From assembly GCF_016756395.1 (NCBI RefSeq), contig NZ_AP018365.1, positions 2,673,501-2,737,500 of the forward strand: DNA of 64,000 bases, given 5' to 3'. A program made the position numbers and the translations under genes. The DNA comes from Streptomyces sp. SN-593. Its GTDB lineage: Bacteria > Actinomycetota > Actinomycetes > Streptomycetales > Streptomycetaceae. Under the pieces are notes generated by a model. The model made no database searches and was not told the origin of the DNA. It worked only from the letters and a program-made list of their open reading frames with translations. Positions 46,801-54,219 of the stretch are shown here, piece after piece (position 1 is the first letter of the stretch; the number at the start of each line of letters is the position of its first letter).

Positions 46801-48232
46801 CGGCGGGCGCCTCCTCGCTGGGCGCGGTGGCCTCGCCGGCCTCGGTGCGCACGTCGAGGTCGACGGAGTCGGCGGGCACGCCGAAGGCGGCGGCGATGGC
46901 CTCGACGGCTTCGGCGGTCGCGTCGGCGACGGTCTCGCCGTAGCCGCGGATCTCGTAGGCGTCGTCGACCTCGACGCCCCAGCCGTCGCCGTCGCGCAGC
47001 GCGCGGCCGGTGTAGGCGTGGCGGCCGGCGGAGTCCTCGCGGGGCGCGAGGTCACCGGGCTTGAGCCGCCGCAGGCCGTCGCCGGCGGAGAAGGTCGGGA
47101 CGGCGGCGCCCTTGCGGCCGCGGCGGCGGGGACGGCCGCCGCCCTGCTGGTCGTCGGCGGCGGCGGGCGCGGCGGGAGCCTGGGACTGGGCCCGGGCGGC
47201 CGGTGCGGGCTGCGACGGCGCGGCGGGAGCCGGCTCCGCGGCGGGCGGGGCTGCCTCGGCGGGGGCCGCGGCCGCGCGGGTGGCACGGCGGCGGGTACGC
47301 GCCGGGGCGGCGCTCTGCTCGCCCGCGGGGGCGGCGGGGGTCTCTTCGGCGGCGACCACGGGGGCGGCGGGAGCCGCGGCCGGGGCCTCGGCGGGCGTCT
47401 CGGCCTGCTCGGCGGGCGCCGGGGAACCGGCGGGCGCGGTGGCCTTGCGGGTGGCCCGGCGGCGGGCGCGCGGCGGTGCCGCGTCGGCGGCGGTCTCCTC
47501 GGCGGCGGCCGGGACCGCGGCCTCGGGGGCCGGGGCGGCGGCGGGCTCGGCGGCCGGGGTCTCGGCCTGCTCGGCGGGCGCGGGGGCACCGGCCGGGGCG
47601 GTCGCCTTGCGGGTGGCGCGACGGCGCGGGCGCGCCGGAGCGGCCTCCTCGGCCTCGGCAGCGGCGGGCACGGTGTCCGTGCTCGGGGTCGTACCGGGGC
47701 CGGCGTCGGGGGCCGGGGCGGCGGCGGGGGCCGGGGCGGCGGCGGGCTCGGCGGCCGGGGTCTCGGCCTGCTCGGCGGGCGCGGGGGCACCGGCCGGGGC
47801 CGTGGCCTTGCGGGTGGCACGTCGGCGCGGGCGCGCCGGAGCGGCCTCCTCGGCCTCGGCAGCGGGCGCGCTCTCCGTCGCCGGAGTCTCCTCGGCCGGA
47901 GCGGCGGCAGCGGTCTTGCGGGTCGCACGACGGCGCGGGCGCGCCGGAGCGGCCTCCTCACCCTCGGCAGCGGGCGCGCTCCCGGCCGCCGGAGTCTCCT
48001 CGGCCGGAGCCGCGGCAGCGGTCTTGCGGGTCGCACGACGGCGGGGCGCGGCCGGGGCCGCCTCCTCCGTCTCCGCCGCGCCGGAGGCGGCGCCCGCCGG
48101 TTCGGCGGCGGTCTCGGCTCCGGGCGGACCCGCGGGCCGGGACGCGGCGCGACGGCGGCGGCGGGGTGCCGCGCTCTCGTCCGCGGCGGCGGAAGGCGTG
48201 GTCTCGGGGGTGGTCTCGTCGTTGTCAGGCAT
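43823..48232 (-). CDS. rne: RNase E/G family endoribonuclease with very long repetitive tails
   Basis: 1469 residues. Processes and degrades RNA, including rRNA and tRNA precursors. The catalytic core is central (about 735-1165): S1-domain region, metal-binding VVDVNTGKF near 1047 and VVDFIDM near 1093, and the zinc-link CVHC near 1151. The N-terminal 730 residues are Ala/Pro/Glu-rich and carry repeats of RRRATRK; the C-terminal 300 carry more RRRATRK copies and end in a Lys/Ala histone-H1-like tail (KKTAAKKTTTKKAATKK). About ten RRRATR motifs in all. Streptomyces RNase E has such flanking arms, which bind partners and RNA; this one is long even so. ATG at 48232. Order with rplU-rpmA is conserved. 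Confidence 0.95.
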   Translation of the reverse strand: MPDNDETTPETTPSAAADESAAPRRRRRAASRPAGPPGAETAAEPAGAASGAAETEEAAPAAPRRRATRKTAAAAPAEETPAAGSAPAAEGEEAAPARPRRRATRKTAAAAPAEETPATESAPAAEAEEAAPARPRRRATRKATAPAGAPAPAEQAETPAAEPAAAPAPAAAPAPDAGPGTTPSTDTVPAAAEAEEAAPARPRRRATRKATAPAGAPAPAEQAETPAAEPAAAPAPEAAVPAAAEETAADAAPPRARRRATRKATAPAGSPAPAEQAETPAEAPAAAPAAPVVAAEETPAAPAGEQSAAPARTRRRATRAAAAPAEAAPPAAEPAPAAPSQPAPAARAQSQAPAAPAAADDQQGGGRPRRRGRKGAAVPTFSAGDGLRRLKPGDLAPREDSAGRHAYTGRALRDGDGWGVEVDDAYEIRGYGETVADATAEAVEAIAAAFGVPADSVDLDVRTEAGEATAPSEEAPAEEAPARGRRRATRPAVAVFQPPVFQAPEAGAAVAPAPAAEEEAAADATAEADEDRTPRRRRRRRGAAPEQAPAGEQEAEQQQVQQAEPAQAAAPADQAEAEDHDDEGEDRGADGSDTEQDGEDRPSRRRRRGGRRRRRGESGEQDHEDNGGDDESDETAEGHDEDEGGAHDDDHDDAQGGSSSSSRRRRRRRRRGSDSGDDHTSGAGSDDPERTVVKVREPRSRYEGGTGSDEVQSIKGSTRLEAKKQRRREGREQGRRRVPIITEAEFLARREAVERVMVVRQNGERTQIGVLEDNVLVEHYVNKEQATSYVGNVYLGKVQNVLPSMEAAFVDIGKGRNAVLYAGEVNFEALGMSGGPRRIESALKSGQPVLVQVTKDPIGHKGARLTSQVSLPGRYLVYVPEGSMTGISRKLPDTERARLKSILKKVVPEDAGVIVRTAAEGASEDELRRDVERLQSQWEEIKRKSKSGNAPTLLYGEPDMTVRVVRDIFNEDFSKVIVSGDEAWSTVHEYVDHVAPDLVDRLSRWTSEVDVFANFRIDEQLLKALDRKVWLPSGGSLVIDKTEAMVVVDVNTGKFTGQGGNLEETVTRNNLEAAEEIVRQLRLRDLGGIVVVDFIDMVLESNRDLVMRRLLECLGRDRTKHQVAEVTSLGLVQMTRKRVGQGLLESFSETCVHCNGRGVIVHMDQATTTGGGGGKRKRRRGAAAGEPDHEHEVAAAAEPAQGDEAELPELEPIEVGESDLVPAVGDPEEEWFGSAAEAEAAANGARGRGRRRATRKATAPAGAPAAADREPEPAVVVVPVSEPEAEPVAESEPEPVVSTEPPARTRRRATRKATAPAGAPAAAEEAAVVVVAAEPEAEPVAESEPEPVVSTEPPARTRRRATRKATAPAGAPAAAEEAAVVVVPAAEPAPAEAGAEAGSEAVTSGSAPAEGAEAEDAEAGAEPKKRARKAPAKKAAAKKTAKKAATKKTAAKKTTTKKAATKKASTPAE
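44085..44396. repeat. 156-bp tandem duplication inside rne
   Basis: Two nearly identical copies (about 44085-44240 and 44241-44396; boundaries approximate) encode a 52-residue unit containing PPARTRRRATRKATAPAGAP and an acidic/valine segment. The length is a multiple of three, so copy number can change without frame loss. A third, more diverged unit follows toward 44500. Confidence 0.85.
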
Positions 48233-48354
48233 TCGGGCAGTGCTCCCGTCGTGCCCCCGGGCGCCGCGCCTGGTGTTCCGGGGTCGGCGGGCCGCTTGGG
48301 TCGCGGTGGCCGTCCGCCGGGGCGCGGGCGCCGCACGGGGGCTTGCTGTCTCGC

Positions 48355-48385
48355 TCGTCGGCCCGCCCCTGCGGGGGGCCGACGA
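48355..48385 (-). other. stable hairpin in the rne leader
   Basis: TCGTCGGCCC pairs with GGGCCGACGA (10 bp, 48355-48364 / 48376-48385) and an inner GCCCC/GGGG extends it. It lies about 125 nt before the rne start in a 224-nt gene-free interval (48233-48456). RNase E of enteric bacteria is autoregulated through leader hairpins; whether this one acts that way is unknown. Confidence 0.4.
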
Positions 48386-48456
48386 AAGTCTCGTGTGGTC
48401 AGCGTCGCCCGGCCCGGGTGGCTCCCTGGCGCGTCGGCAACGCGTCGACGCCGTAC

Positions 48457-49260
48457 CTAGGCGGAACCGGCAGGCACCGCCACGGCGTCGCGATCGGGCG
48501 CGAGCGGGTCGGTGACCGTGCCGGACTCCTCGTCGAGCGGCCCCTGCGCCAGCCTGGTCACCGCTACGGGGACCGGCGGCGCGAGGTCGGCCGTCGCATG
48601 GAGGCCGGACAGTACGTCGTCGGGTCGCACGGCAGGTGTCAGGTGTCGTACAACCAGCCGCAGTATCGCACAAGCGCCGCCCCGAGGCGCGGCGGCACCC
48701 TGATCCGTCGCGTCCGACCGGTCCGTACCGCCCGCGGCGGCCTCCGCGACCGCCGCCCCGACCGACGCCGGGACGACCTCGAACCGCGCGACGGCGGCCC
48801 GGCAGTCGAAGGTGCGCACGCCGTTCTTGGTGGTGCGCTTGACCTCGACGGTGTCGGCGGCGAGGAACGCGGCCACGGCCCGGCGGGCCTCCTCGGGCTC
48901 GACGCCGTCGAGCCGCAACTGCCACACCGACGCCTCCAGGCGCTCGGCGAGGCCGGAGGTCCGGGCGTCGACGGCCTCGATGACGTCGAGGCCGTCCGGC
49001 AGGGACCCGTCCAGCAGCAGCCGCAGCCGCTCGGGGTCGCGCGGTGCGGCGAGCGCGATCTCCAGGTACTCCGCCTCGCTGGCGACGCCCGTCGGGGCGG
49101 CGTTCGCGTACGACACCTTCGGGTGCGGGGTGAACCCGGCCGAGTACGCCATCGGCACCTCGGCGCGGCGCAGGGCCCGCTCGAAGGCGCGCTGGAAGTC
49201 GCGGTGGCTGGTGAACCGGAGGCGGCCGCGCTTGGTGTACCGCAGGCGGATGCGCTGCAC
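48457..49260 (-). CDS. TIGR03936/DUF2344 radical-SAM-associated protein
   Basis: 267 residues. The conserved N-terminus MQRIRLRYTKRGRLRFTSH continues into DFQRAFERALRRAEVPMAYS and GFTPHPKVSYANAAPTGV, diagnostic of DUF2344. The family is nearly always adjacent to or fused with the TIGR03960 B12-binding radical SAM protein (here at 54985-56925); the reaction is unknown. The C-terminal 100 residues are poorly conserved. The GTG at 49260 has no good ribosome site. The frame is open upstream to a CTG at 49302 that does (AAGGA), giving an N-terminus LGKRQPEGPPPAPA, so the true start may be further upstream and non-canonical. Confidence 0.88.
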   Translation of the reverse strand: MQRIRLRYTKRGRLRFTSHRDFQRAFERALRRAEVPMAYSAGFTPHPKVSYANAAPTGVASEAEYLEIALAAPRDPERLRLLLDGSLPDGLDVIEAVDARTSGLAERLEASVWQLRLDGVEPEEARRAVAAFLAADTVEVKRTTKNGVRTFDCRAAVARFEVVPASVGAAVAEAAAGGTDRSDATDQGAAAPRGGACAILRLVVRHLTPAVRPDDVLSGLHATADLAPPVPVAVTRLAQGPLDEESGTVTDPLAPDRDAVAVPAGSA

Positions 49261-49877
49261 CGCCGGCGCCGGCGGCGGGCCCTCGGGCTGTCGCTTGCCC
49301 AGTGTCGCTCAGTCCTTCGTCTCGCGTTCGCTACGCCCGTGCGGGGCTTGTGCGGCCCGCCCGGGTGTTCCTGCGTGTCCAAGGTTACGCCGCGGGGCCC
49401 TCCGGGGGTGCCAGCGGGCCGCTCGCCGCGGGGGCTCACGCCGCCCGACCCCCGGCCGCCCCGTCCTGGCCGAGCGCGCAGTTCCCCGCGCCCCCTCCGG
49501 CACCCCCGCCCGCCGCAGGGGCACACGCCGCCCGCCCCCGGCCGCCCCGTCCCGGCTGAGCGCGCAGTTCCCCGCGCCCCTCCGGCACCCCCCGCCCGCC
49601 GCGGCACCCCCACTCGCCGCAGGGGCTCGCGCCGCCCGCCCACGGACGCGCCGTCCTGGCTGGGCGCGCAGTTCCCCGCGCCCCCTCCGGCACCCCCCGC
49701 CCGCCGCGGGGGTGGGCCGGGGGTGTGGGGCGGTCGGGGGGTGTGGAGGCGGGGTAATGTGGAGGTACCGGGGCGATTCGTGCGTCGGCGCACCCGGGTC
49801 GGCGCCGCCACCGGTGACCGTTCGAGTGCGGGCGGCCGTCGTCGTACGGGCGCGCCGCACGGCGAGGTGAACCACCG
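49261..49877. other. 617-bp intergenic region with dispersed repeats, no gene seen
   Basis: Lies between the divergent DUF2344 gene and a small membrane protein gene. About half is the tandem repeat cluster at 49439-49720; the rest contains short G- and C-rich runs. No convincing promoter, RNA or small coding frame was found. Confidence 0.6.
49439..49720. repeat. three direct copies of a dispersed Streptomyces-type intergenic element
   Basis: Each unit of about 86-104 bp contains GCGCAGTTCCCCGCGCCCC (cores near 49476, 49562, 49666) followed by TCCGGCACCCCC and a CCGCCCGC stretch. The core also occurs as an inverted pair at 19755-19839. Confidence 0.85.
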
Positions 49878-50192
49878 ATGACCATCGCCATAGCCCTCGC
49901 GGTGATCGCGGTCGTGGCCGTCGCCGGCGTCTGGCTGCTGCGCAGGCAGGCCGCCGAGCAGCGGGACGGCGAACCCGCACCGCGGATCGAGGACGGGCCG
50001 CCCGCCCGCGCCGAGGAAGGCGCCGAGGCCCGGCCCGCAGCCGACTTCCCCTGGCGGGAGCGCCCCGGGGACCGTCCCGGTGACGACGGCCTCCCGCCGG
50101 ACCACGACCTGCCGCCGTCCGCCTCGCCCGACGCGGTGCCCGCGGGGCGCCTGCCGGATCCGCGGGGCGACGGGCTCCGCCCGGGGAGGTGA
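49878..50192 (+). CDS. small single-pass membrane protein upstream of the slipin
   Basis: 104 residues. N-terminal membrane helix (MTIAIALAVIAVVAVAGVWLL), then a Pro/Asp/Gly-rich hydrophilic tail. ATG at 49878 follows GAGGTGA. Ends 6 nt before the slipin start, so they are co-transcribed. Slipins often pair with NfeD-like proteins, but no NfeD OB-fold is present here. Function unknown. Confidence 0.7.
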   Translation: MTIAIALAVIAVVAVAGVWLLRRQAAEQRDGEPAPRIEDGPPARAEEGAEARPAADFPWRERPGDRPGDDGLPPDHDLPPSASPDAVPAGRLPDPRGDGLRPGR

Positions 50193-50198
50193 CCGGCC

Positions 50199-51284
50199 GT
50201 GGTCGTCCTCGTCACCGTCCTGATCGTCGTCGCCGTCCTGGCGCTGGCCCTGCTCGCGCTGAGCGTGCGCAACGTGCAGCAGTACGAGCTGGGCGTCGTC
50301 TTCCGGTTCGGCCGGCTGCTGCCGGACATCCGCGAGCCGGGCCTGCGGCTGATCAGCCCGGTCGGCGACCGGATGCACAAGGTGCCCGTGCAGACCGAGG
50401 TGTTCGGGGTGTCGCCGCAAGGCGCGATCACCGCGGACAACGTGACGCTGACCGTCAACGCGGTCGTCTACTTCCGCGTGGTGGACCCGGTCAAGGCACT
50501 GGTCAACGTGCACGACTACCGCGGCGCGGTCGCGCAGATCGCGCAGACCTCGCTGCGCGCGGTGATCGGCCGGGCGGACCTCGACACGCTGCTGTCGGAC
50601 CGCACCCGGGTCAACGCGGAGCTGAAGAAGGTCATGGACGCCCCCACCGAGGGGCCGTGGGGGCTGCGCATCGAGCGGGTGGAGATCAAGGACATCGCGC
50701 TGCCGGAGTCGATGATGCGGTCGATGTCGAAGCAGGCCGAGGCCGAACGGGAACGCCGGGCCCGGGTCATCGCCGCGGACGGCGAACTCCAGGCGTCGCA
50801 GCGCCTGACCGATGCCGCCGCGACCATGGCCGACACCCCCGGCGCCCTTCAACTGCGCCTGCTCCAGACCGTGGTGGACGTCTCCGCGGAGAAGAACAGC
50901 ACCCTGGTGATGCCCTTCCCGGTGGAGATCCTGCGCTTCTTCGAACGGCTCGGCGACGAGGGGCTCGGCAACAGGCACCTGGGGGCCGCGGGCCCGGACG
51001 GTGAGCGGTCCGACGCCGGACGCCCCGGCACCGGGGAACGCCCCGACACCGGACGCCTGGACGCCGAAGAACCCGCCGGCGTCGCGGAACCCGTCGGCGT
51101 CGACGAACCCGCCGGCGGCGCGGAACCCGCCGGCGGCGAACGGCGCCCCGACCGTCAGGACGCCGCGAGCAGGGCGCTCAGCGCGGACGCCTCGGTGCGC
51201 CAGTCCGCGGTGCCGCCGCCCGACCAGTCCTCGGCGACGCGGTTCAGCCCGTCGCGCGCGGTGGACCACAGCGAGCCGGCCTGA
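50199..51284 (+). CDS. SPFH/slipin family membrane protein
   Basis: 361 residues. One N-terminal membrane helix (VVLVTVLIVVAVLALALLALSV), then the band-7 domain: QQYELGVVFRFGRLLP, EPGLRLISPVGDRM, VNAVVYFRVVDPVKALVNV, and IALPESMMRSMSKQAEAERERRARV. SPFH proteins form membrane scaffolds. The last 90 residues are an acidic Gly/Pro tail with repeated GxAEPxG steps, absent from compact slipins. The end overlaps the convergent GH76 gene by 130 nt. GTG at 50199 with GGGGAGG upstream. Confidence 0.9.
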   Translation: MVVLVTVLIVVAVLALALLALSVRNVQQYELGVVFRFGRLLPDIREPGLRLISPVGDRMHKVPVQTEVFGVSPQGAITADNVTLTVNAVVYFRVVDPVKALVNVHDYRGAVAQIAQTSLRAVIGRADLDTLLSDRTRVNAELKKVMDAPTEGPWGLRIERVEIKDIALPESMMRSMSKQAEAERERRARVIAADGELQASQRLTDAAATMADTPGALQLRLLQTVVDVSAEKNSTLVMPFPVEILRFFERLGDEGLGNRHLGAAGPDGERSDAGRPGTGERPDTGRLDAEEPAGVAEPVGVDEPAGGAEPAGGERRPDRQDAASRALSADASVRQSAVPPPDQSSATRFSPSRAVDHSEPA

Positions 51285-53008
51285 GCGGCGGCGAAGGAGC
51301 CGTAGGCGTTGCCGGTGACGGAGTCCAGGTCCTGGAGGTAGCGCATGAAGACGCCCTTGAACTGCTTGGCGTTGTCGTCGCAGGACGGCGTGGAGGCGTC
51401 GCAGGACTCGGTGAGCACGCCGTTCCTGACCAGCGCCGGGGAGGCCACGGCGGCGTCGGCCAGCCTGCGCGCGGTGCTCAGGTCGGCGGAGTCGCCGGTG
51501 GCGCGGTACATCTCCACCGCCGCCCCGATCGCCAGGCCCTGGTTGTAGGACCAGACCGTCTGCCCGTTGTTCGCGCACCCGCTGGTGAGGCCGTCGTTGA
51601 CCAGTCCGGAGGAGTTGATCAGGCCGCTCTTCTGGAACCACTGCCACGAGGTGGTGGCCCGGCCCAGCCAGGTGGTGTCACCCGGGATGCGGTCGTGCAG
51701 TTCGGCGGCGATCCGGACGTACAGCCCGTTGGTCACCGCGTTCTTGTACGTGCGCTCCCGGTCCCACCACACCCCGCCGCCGCAGGTGCCGGTGTCCCAC
51801 AGCCCGTTGACGTAGGTGGCGATGGTGACCGCTTCGTCGAGGTAGGTGTGGTCGCCGGTGAGGTCGTAGGCGTCGATCCAGGCCAGCGCCCACCACTCGG
51901 AGTCGTCGGTGGCGCGGCTGATGAAGTCGCCGTCGATCGGGTCGGAGCTGCGGGCGCCGGCGGGGAAGGACGCCTTGTCGATCTGGTAGGTGCGCCGCAC
52001 GATCCACTCGTAGCGGGTGTCGCCGGTCTGCCGCATGTAGTCGATCACGGTGGCCAGCGCGACCGCGGAGTTCCACCAGCTCGACGGCCAGTAGGCGGTG
52101 TTCGGGTCGTAGGAGTACATCAGCGCGTCCGCGGCGGCCGACGCCTTCGTCGGCGCCGGGCGCGCCCACGCGGTGCAGCTTCCGTTCTGGCCCTCGACCG
52201 CGCGGCCGCACGCGCGCACCGCCCCGCCGTACAACCGGCCCAGCGGGTCACTGGTGTTGAAGCGCGCGGTGGACGTGCCGGTCGCGCCGGACGGCGTGCT
52301 GGTACGGCCCTTGGAGGAGCCGTCCGGCCAGCTCGCGCCCTGGTCCCAGGAGCGGTCGAGCCAGATCTCGTCGCCCGCCTTGCCGCCCGCGATGGTGCCC
52401 CAGGCCATGCCGGTGCTGTCCGTGTGCAGCGCGATGGTGCGGCCGCTCAGCGTCGTGGCGGGGACCGGCTGGGTGTCGCCGGGCGCGCTGCCGGAGCCGT
52501 CGCAGGCCGTGGCGCAGACGGTGAGGTGCGCCCAGGTGGTGCACGCGACGCCCTGCGCGTCGCCGCAGGCGCGCAGCACCGCGCGGCGGTGGTTCGTCGG
52601 GTCGTAGAGGTTGTACATCAGCGTGCGGGTGCCGGTCCACGTCGAGGGGATGGACGCCTTGCCGAGCAGCCCGTCCCAGGTGGTGCCGCCGTCCCAGGAG
52701 CGGTCCAGCCACACCGAGTCACCGGTCTGCCCGCCGTCGATGCTGGCCCAGGCCATGCCGTCGGTGTCGTCGACGTGCAGCCGTACCACCCGGCCGTTGA
52801 GGCTGAGGTCGGGGACGGGGAAGGTCTCCTGCGCGGCCTGCGAGGGGTCGAGGGTGTCGCAGTACAGCGCGCACACCTGCGTCGTGGCGGCGGCCGTCTC
52901 CGCCCGGGCGCCGGTCGCGCCGGCCCCCTGGAGCAGCGCCGCCACCGCCAGCAGCAGCGCCAGCACCAGTGGCACCGCTCCCCCGCGCGTCCCCGGCACC
53001 GTACGCAT
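51155..53008 (-). CDS. secreted GH76 family alpha-1,6-mannanase-like glycoside hydrolase
   Basis: 617 residues. Signal peptide about 1-37 (LVLALLLAVAALLQGAGATGARA). Two N-terminal modules of about 110 residues each (about 40-155 and 156-270) share IALHTDSTGMAWGTIAGG-like and WLDRSWDxGxxW segments and paired cysteines; they look like duplicated beta modules. The C-terminal alpha/alpha-barrel domain (about 285-610) has the GH76 catalytic Asp pair in SRATDDSEWWALAW and the WSYNQGLAIGAA helix. Likely substrate is alpha-1,6-mannan of fungi or actinobacterial walls. ATG at 53008 follows GGAGG. Divergent from an XRE regulator that could control it. Confidence 0.85.
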   Translation of the reverse strand: MRTVPGTRGGAVPLVLALLLAVAALLQGAGATGARAETAAATTQVCALYCDTLDPSQAAQETFPVPDLSLNGRVVRLHVDDTDGMAWASIDGGQTGDSVWLDRSWDGGTTWDGLLGKASIPSTWTGTRTLMYNLYDPTNHRRAVLRACGDAQGVACTTWAHLTVCATACDGSGSAPGDTQPVPATTLSGRTIALHTDSTGMAWGTIAGGKAGDEIWLDRSWDQGASWPDGSSKGRTSTPSGATGTSTARFNTSDPLGRLYGGAVRACGRAVEGQNGSCTAWARPAPTKASAAADALMYSYDPNTAYWPSSWWNSAVALATVIDYMRQTGDTRYEWIVRRTYQIDKASFPAGARSSDPIDGDFISRATDDSEWWALAWIDAYDLTGDHTYLDEAVTIATYVNGLWDTGTCGGGVWWDRERTYKNAVTNGLYVRIAAELHDRIPGDTTWLGRATTSWQWFQKSGLINSSGLVNDGLTSGCANNGQTVWSYNQGLAIGAAVEMYRATGDSADLSTARRLADAAVASPALVRNGVLTESCDASTPSCDDNAKQFKGVFMRYLQDLDSVTGNAYGSFAAAQAGSLWSTARDGLNRVAEDWSGGGTADWRTEASALSALLAAS

Positions 53009-53204
53009 GACGCCTCCTCGGACCCGTCCGCCCTGCCCCTCGCGCACCTCTTGCACCAGGGGAAACGGAGCACCCAGCAGGCATGAGAGCACGGCCGTCA
53101 TTGACATGTCCACAGCCATGACAACGATGGCATCGATTGGCCGGATCGCGCCCCTCCGCTCCGGCGCCGTCCGCCGCGGGGCCGGGTGCGGGAGCATGGA
53201 GGGC

Positions 53205-54041
53205 ATGAACCCCCTCGGTGCCGCGCTGCGGGCGTGGCGGGACCGGCTGGACCCGGCGACGGCGGGGCTGCCGCACGGCTCGGCGCGCCGGGTGCCCGGG
53301 CTGCGGCGCTCGGAACTGGCGTCGCTGGCCGACATCTCCGTCGAGTACGTGGTCCGCCTCGAACAGGGCCGGGTGGCGGCCCCTTCGCCCCAGGTCTGCG
53401 CCTCGCTGGCCCGCGCCCTGCGGCTGACCGGCGAGGAGCACGCCCACCTGCTGCGGCTGGCCGGCCACGCCGCGGACCCCCGCCGCGTGCCGCGGCACGT
53501 CCCCGACAGCCTGCTGCGGATCATGGACGAACTCGCCGCCAACCCGCTGTCGGTCTACGACGCCACCTGGGGGCTGCTGCACTGGAACCCGCTGTTCGCG
53601 GCGACCTTCGGCGACCCCGCCCGGCTCGGCCCGGCGGACCGCAACGCGCTGGTCTGGCAGTTCCTGGACGCCATGCCGGCCCCGGTCCGGCAGACCGCCG
53701 ACGAGCGGACCGCCTTCGAGGAGTCCCTGGTCGCCGACCTGCGGGCGACCACGAGCCGGTTCCCGGCCGACCCCGGCGTCGCGGCCCTGGTCGCGCGGCT
53801 GGAGCGCAGCCCGCGCTTCCGCGAGCTGTGGGGACGGCCGTCGGTGGGCGGCCACGAGAGCGCCCACAAGGTGGTCGGGCATCCCGACGTCGGCGACATC
53901 GCGCTGAACTCCGACACCCTCACCACCCAGGGCGGCAACCTGCACCTCGTCGTCTACACCGCGCGCCCGGGCACCGACGCGCGCGGCAAGCTCGACCTCC
54001 TCGCCGCCGTCGGCGTCCAGGCGGTGTCCGCGCGGGGGTGA
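53205..54041 (+). CDS. XRE family regulator with MmyB-like ligand-binding domain
   Basis: 278 residues. N-terminal helix-turn-helix (about 10-85): RVPGLRRSELASLADISVEY followed by VVRLEQGR. The C-terminal MLTR-type domain (about 100-275) contains VYDATWGLLHWNPLF and ALVWQFLDA, typical of MmyB, which binds a fatty-acid-like ligand. This class usually represses a neighbouring SDR or oxidoreductase gene. ATG at 53205 with GGAGGG 5 nt upstream. Next on the same strand, after 178 bp holding a palindrome, is an SDR gene. Confidence 0.9.
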   Translation: MNPLGAALRAWRDRLDPATAGLPHGSARRVPGLRRSELASLADISVEYVVRLEQGRVAAPSPQVCASLARALRLTGEEHAHLLRLAGHAADPRRVPRHVPDSLLRIMDELAANPLSVYDATWGLLHWNPLFAATFGDPARLGPADRNALVWQFLDAMPAPVRQTADERTAFEESLVADLRATTSRFPADPGVAALVARLERSPRFRELWGRPSVGGHESAHKVVGHPDVGDIALNSDTLTTQGGNLHLVVYTARPGTDARGKLDLLAAVGVQAVSARG

Positions 54042-54108
54042 GGCGCCGGCGGTGCACCACCGCGCCGGGCCCCGCGCCCGCCGGGCACCCGCGCACCGGG
54101 CCACCAAG

Positions 54109-54129
54109 GGTGGTACGCGCCGTACCACC
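54109..54129. promoter_or_regulatory. probable operator: perfect inverted repeat between XRE gene and SDR
   Basis: Arms GGTGGTACG and CGTACCACC with a 3-nt spacer, 90 bp before the SDR start. Perfect 9-bp arms, GTAC centres one turn apart, located where an MmyB-type regulator would act. A further CCACCG follows directly. Confidence 0.6.
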
Positions 54130-54219
54130 ACCGTCCGTGGCTCCCCCCGGCGCCCGCCGCCCGCCACGCTCGGAGGTGGGGCGGTGCACCGGCCGCCGCC
54201 CGGAGCCGGAGGAGCAGCC

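Noticed and set aside
45254..48460. 1068-codon open frame on the plus strand
   Set aside because: Antisense of the repetitive rne arms; Leu/Gly/Ala repeats reflect the rne repeats, no recognisable motif.
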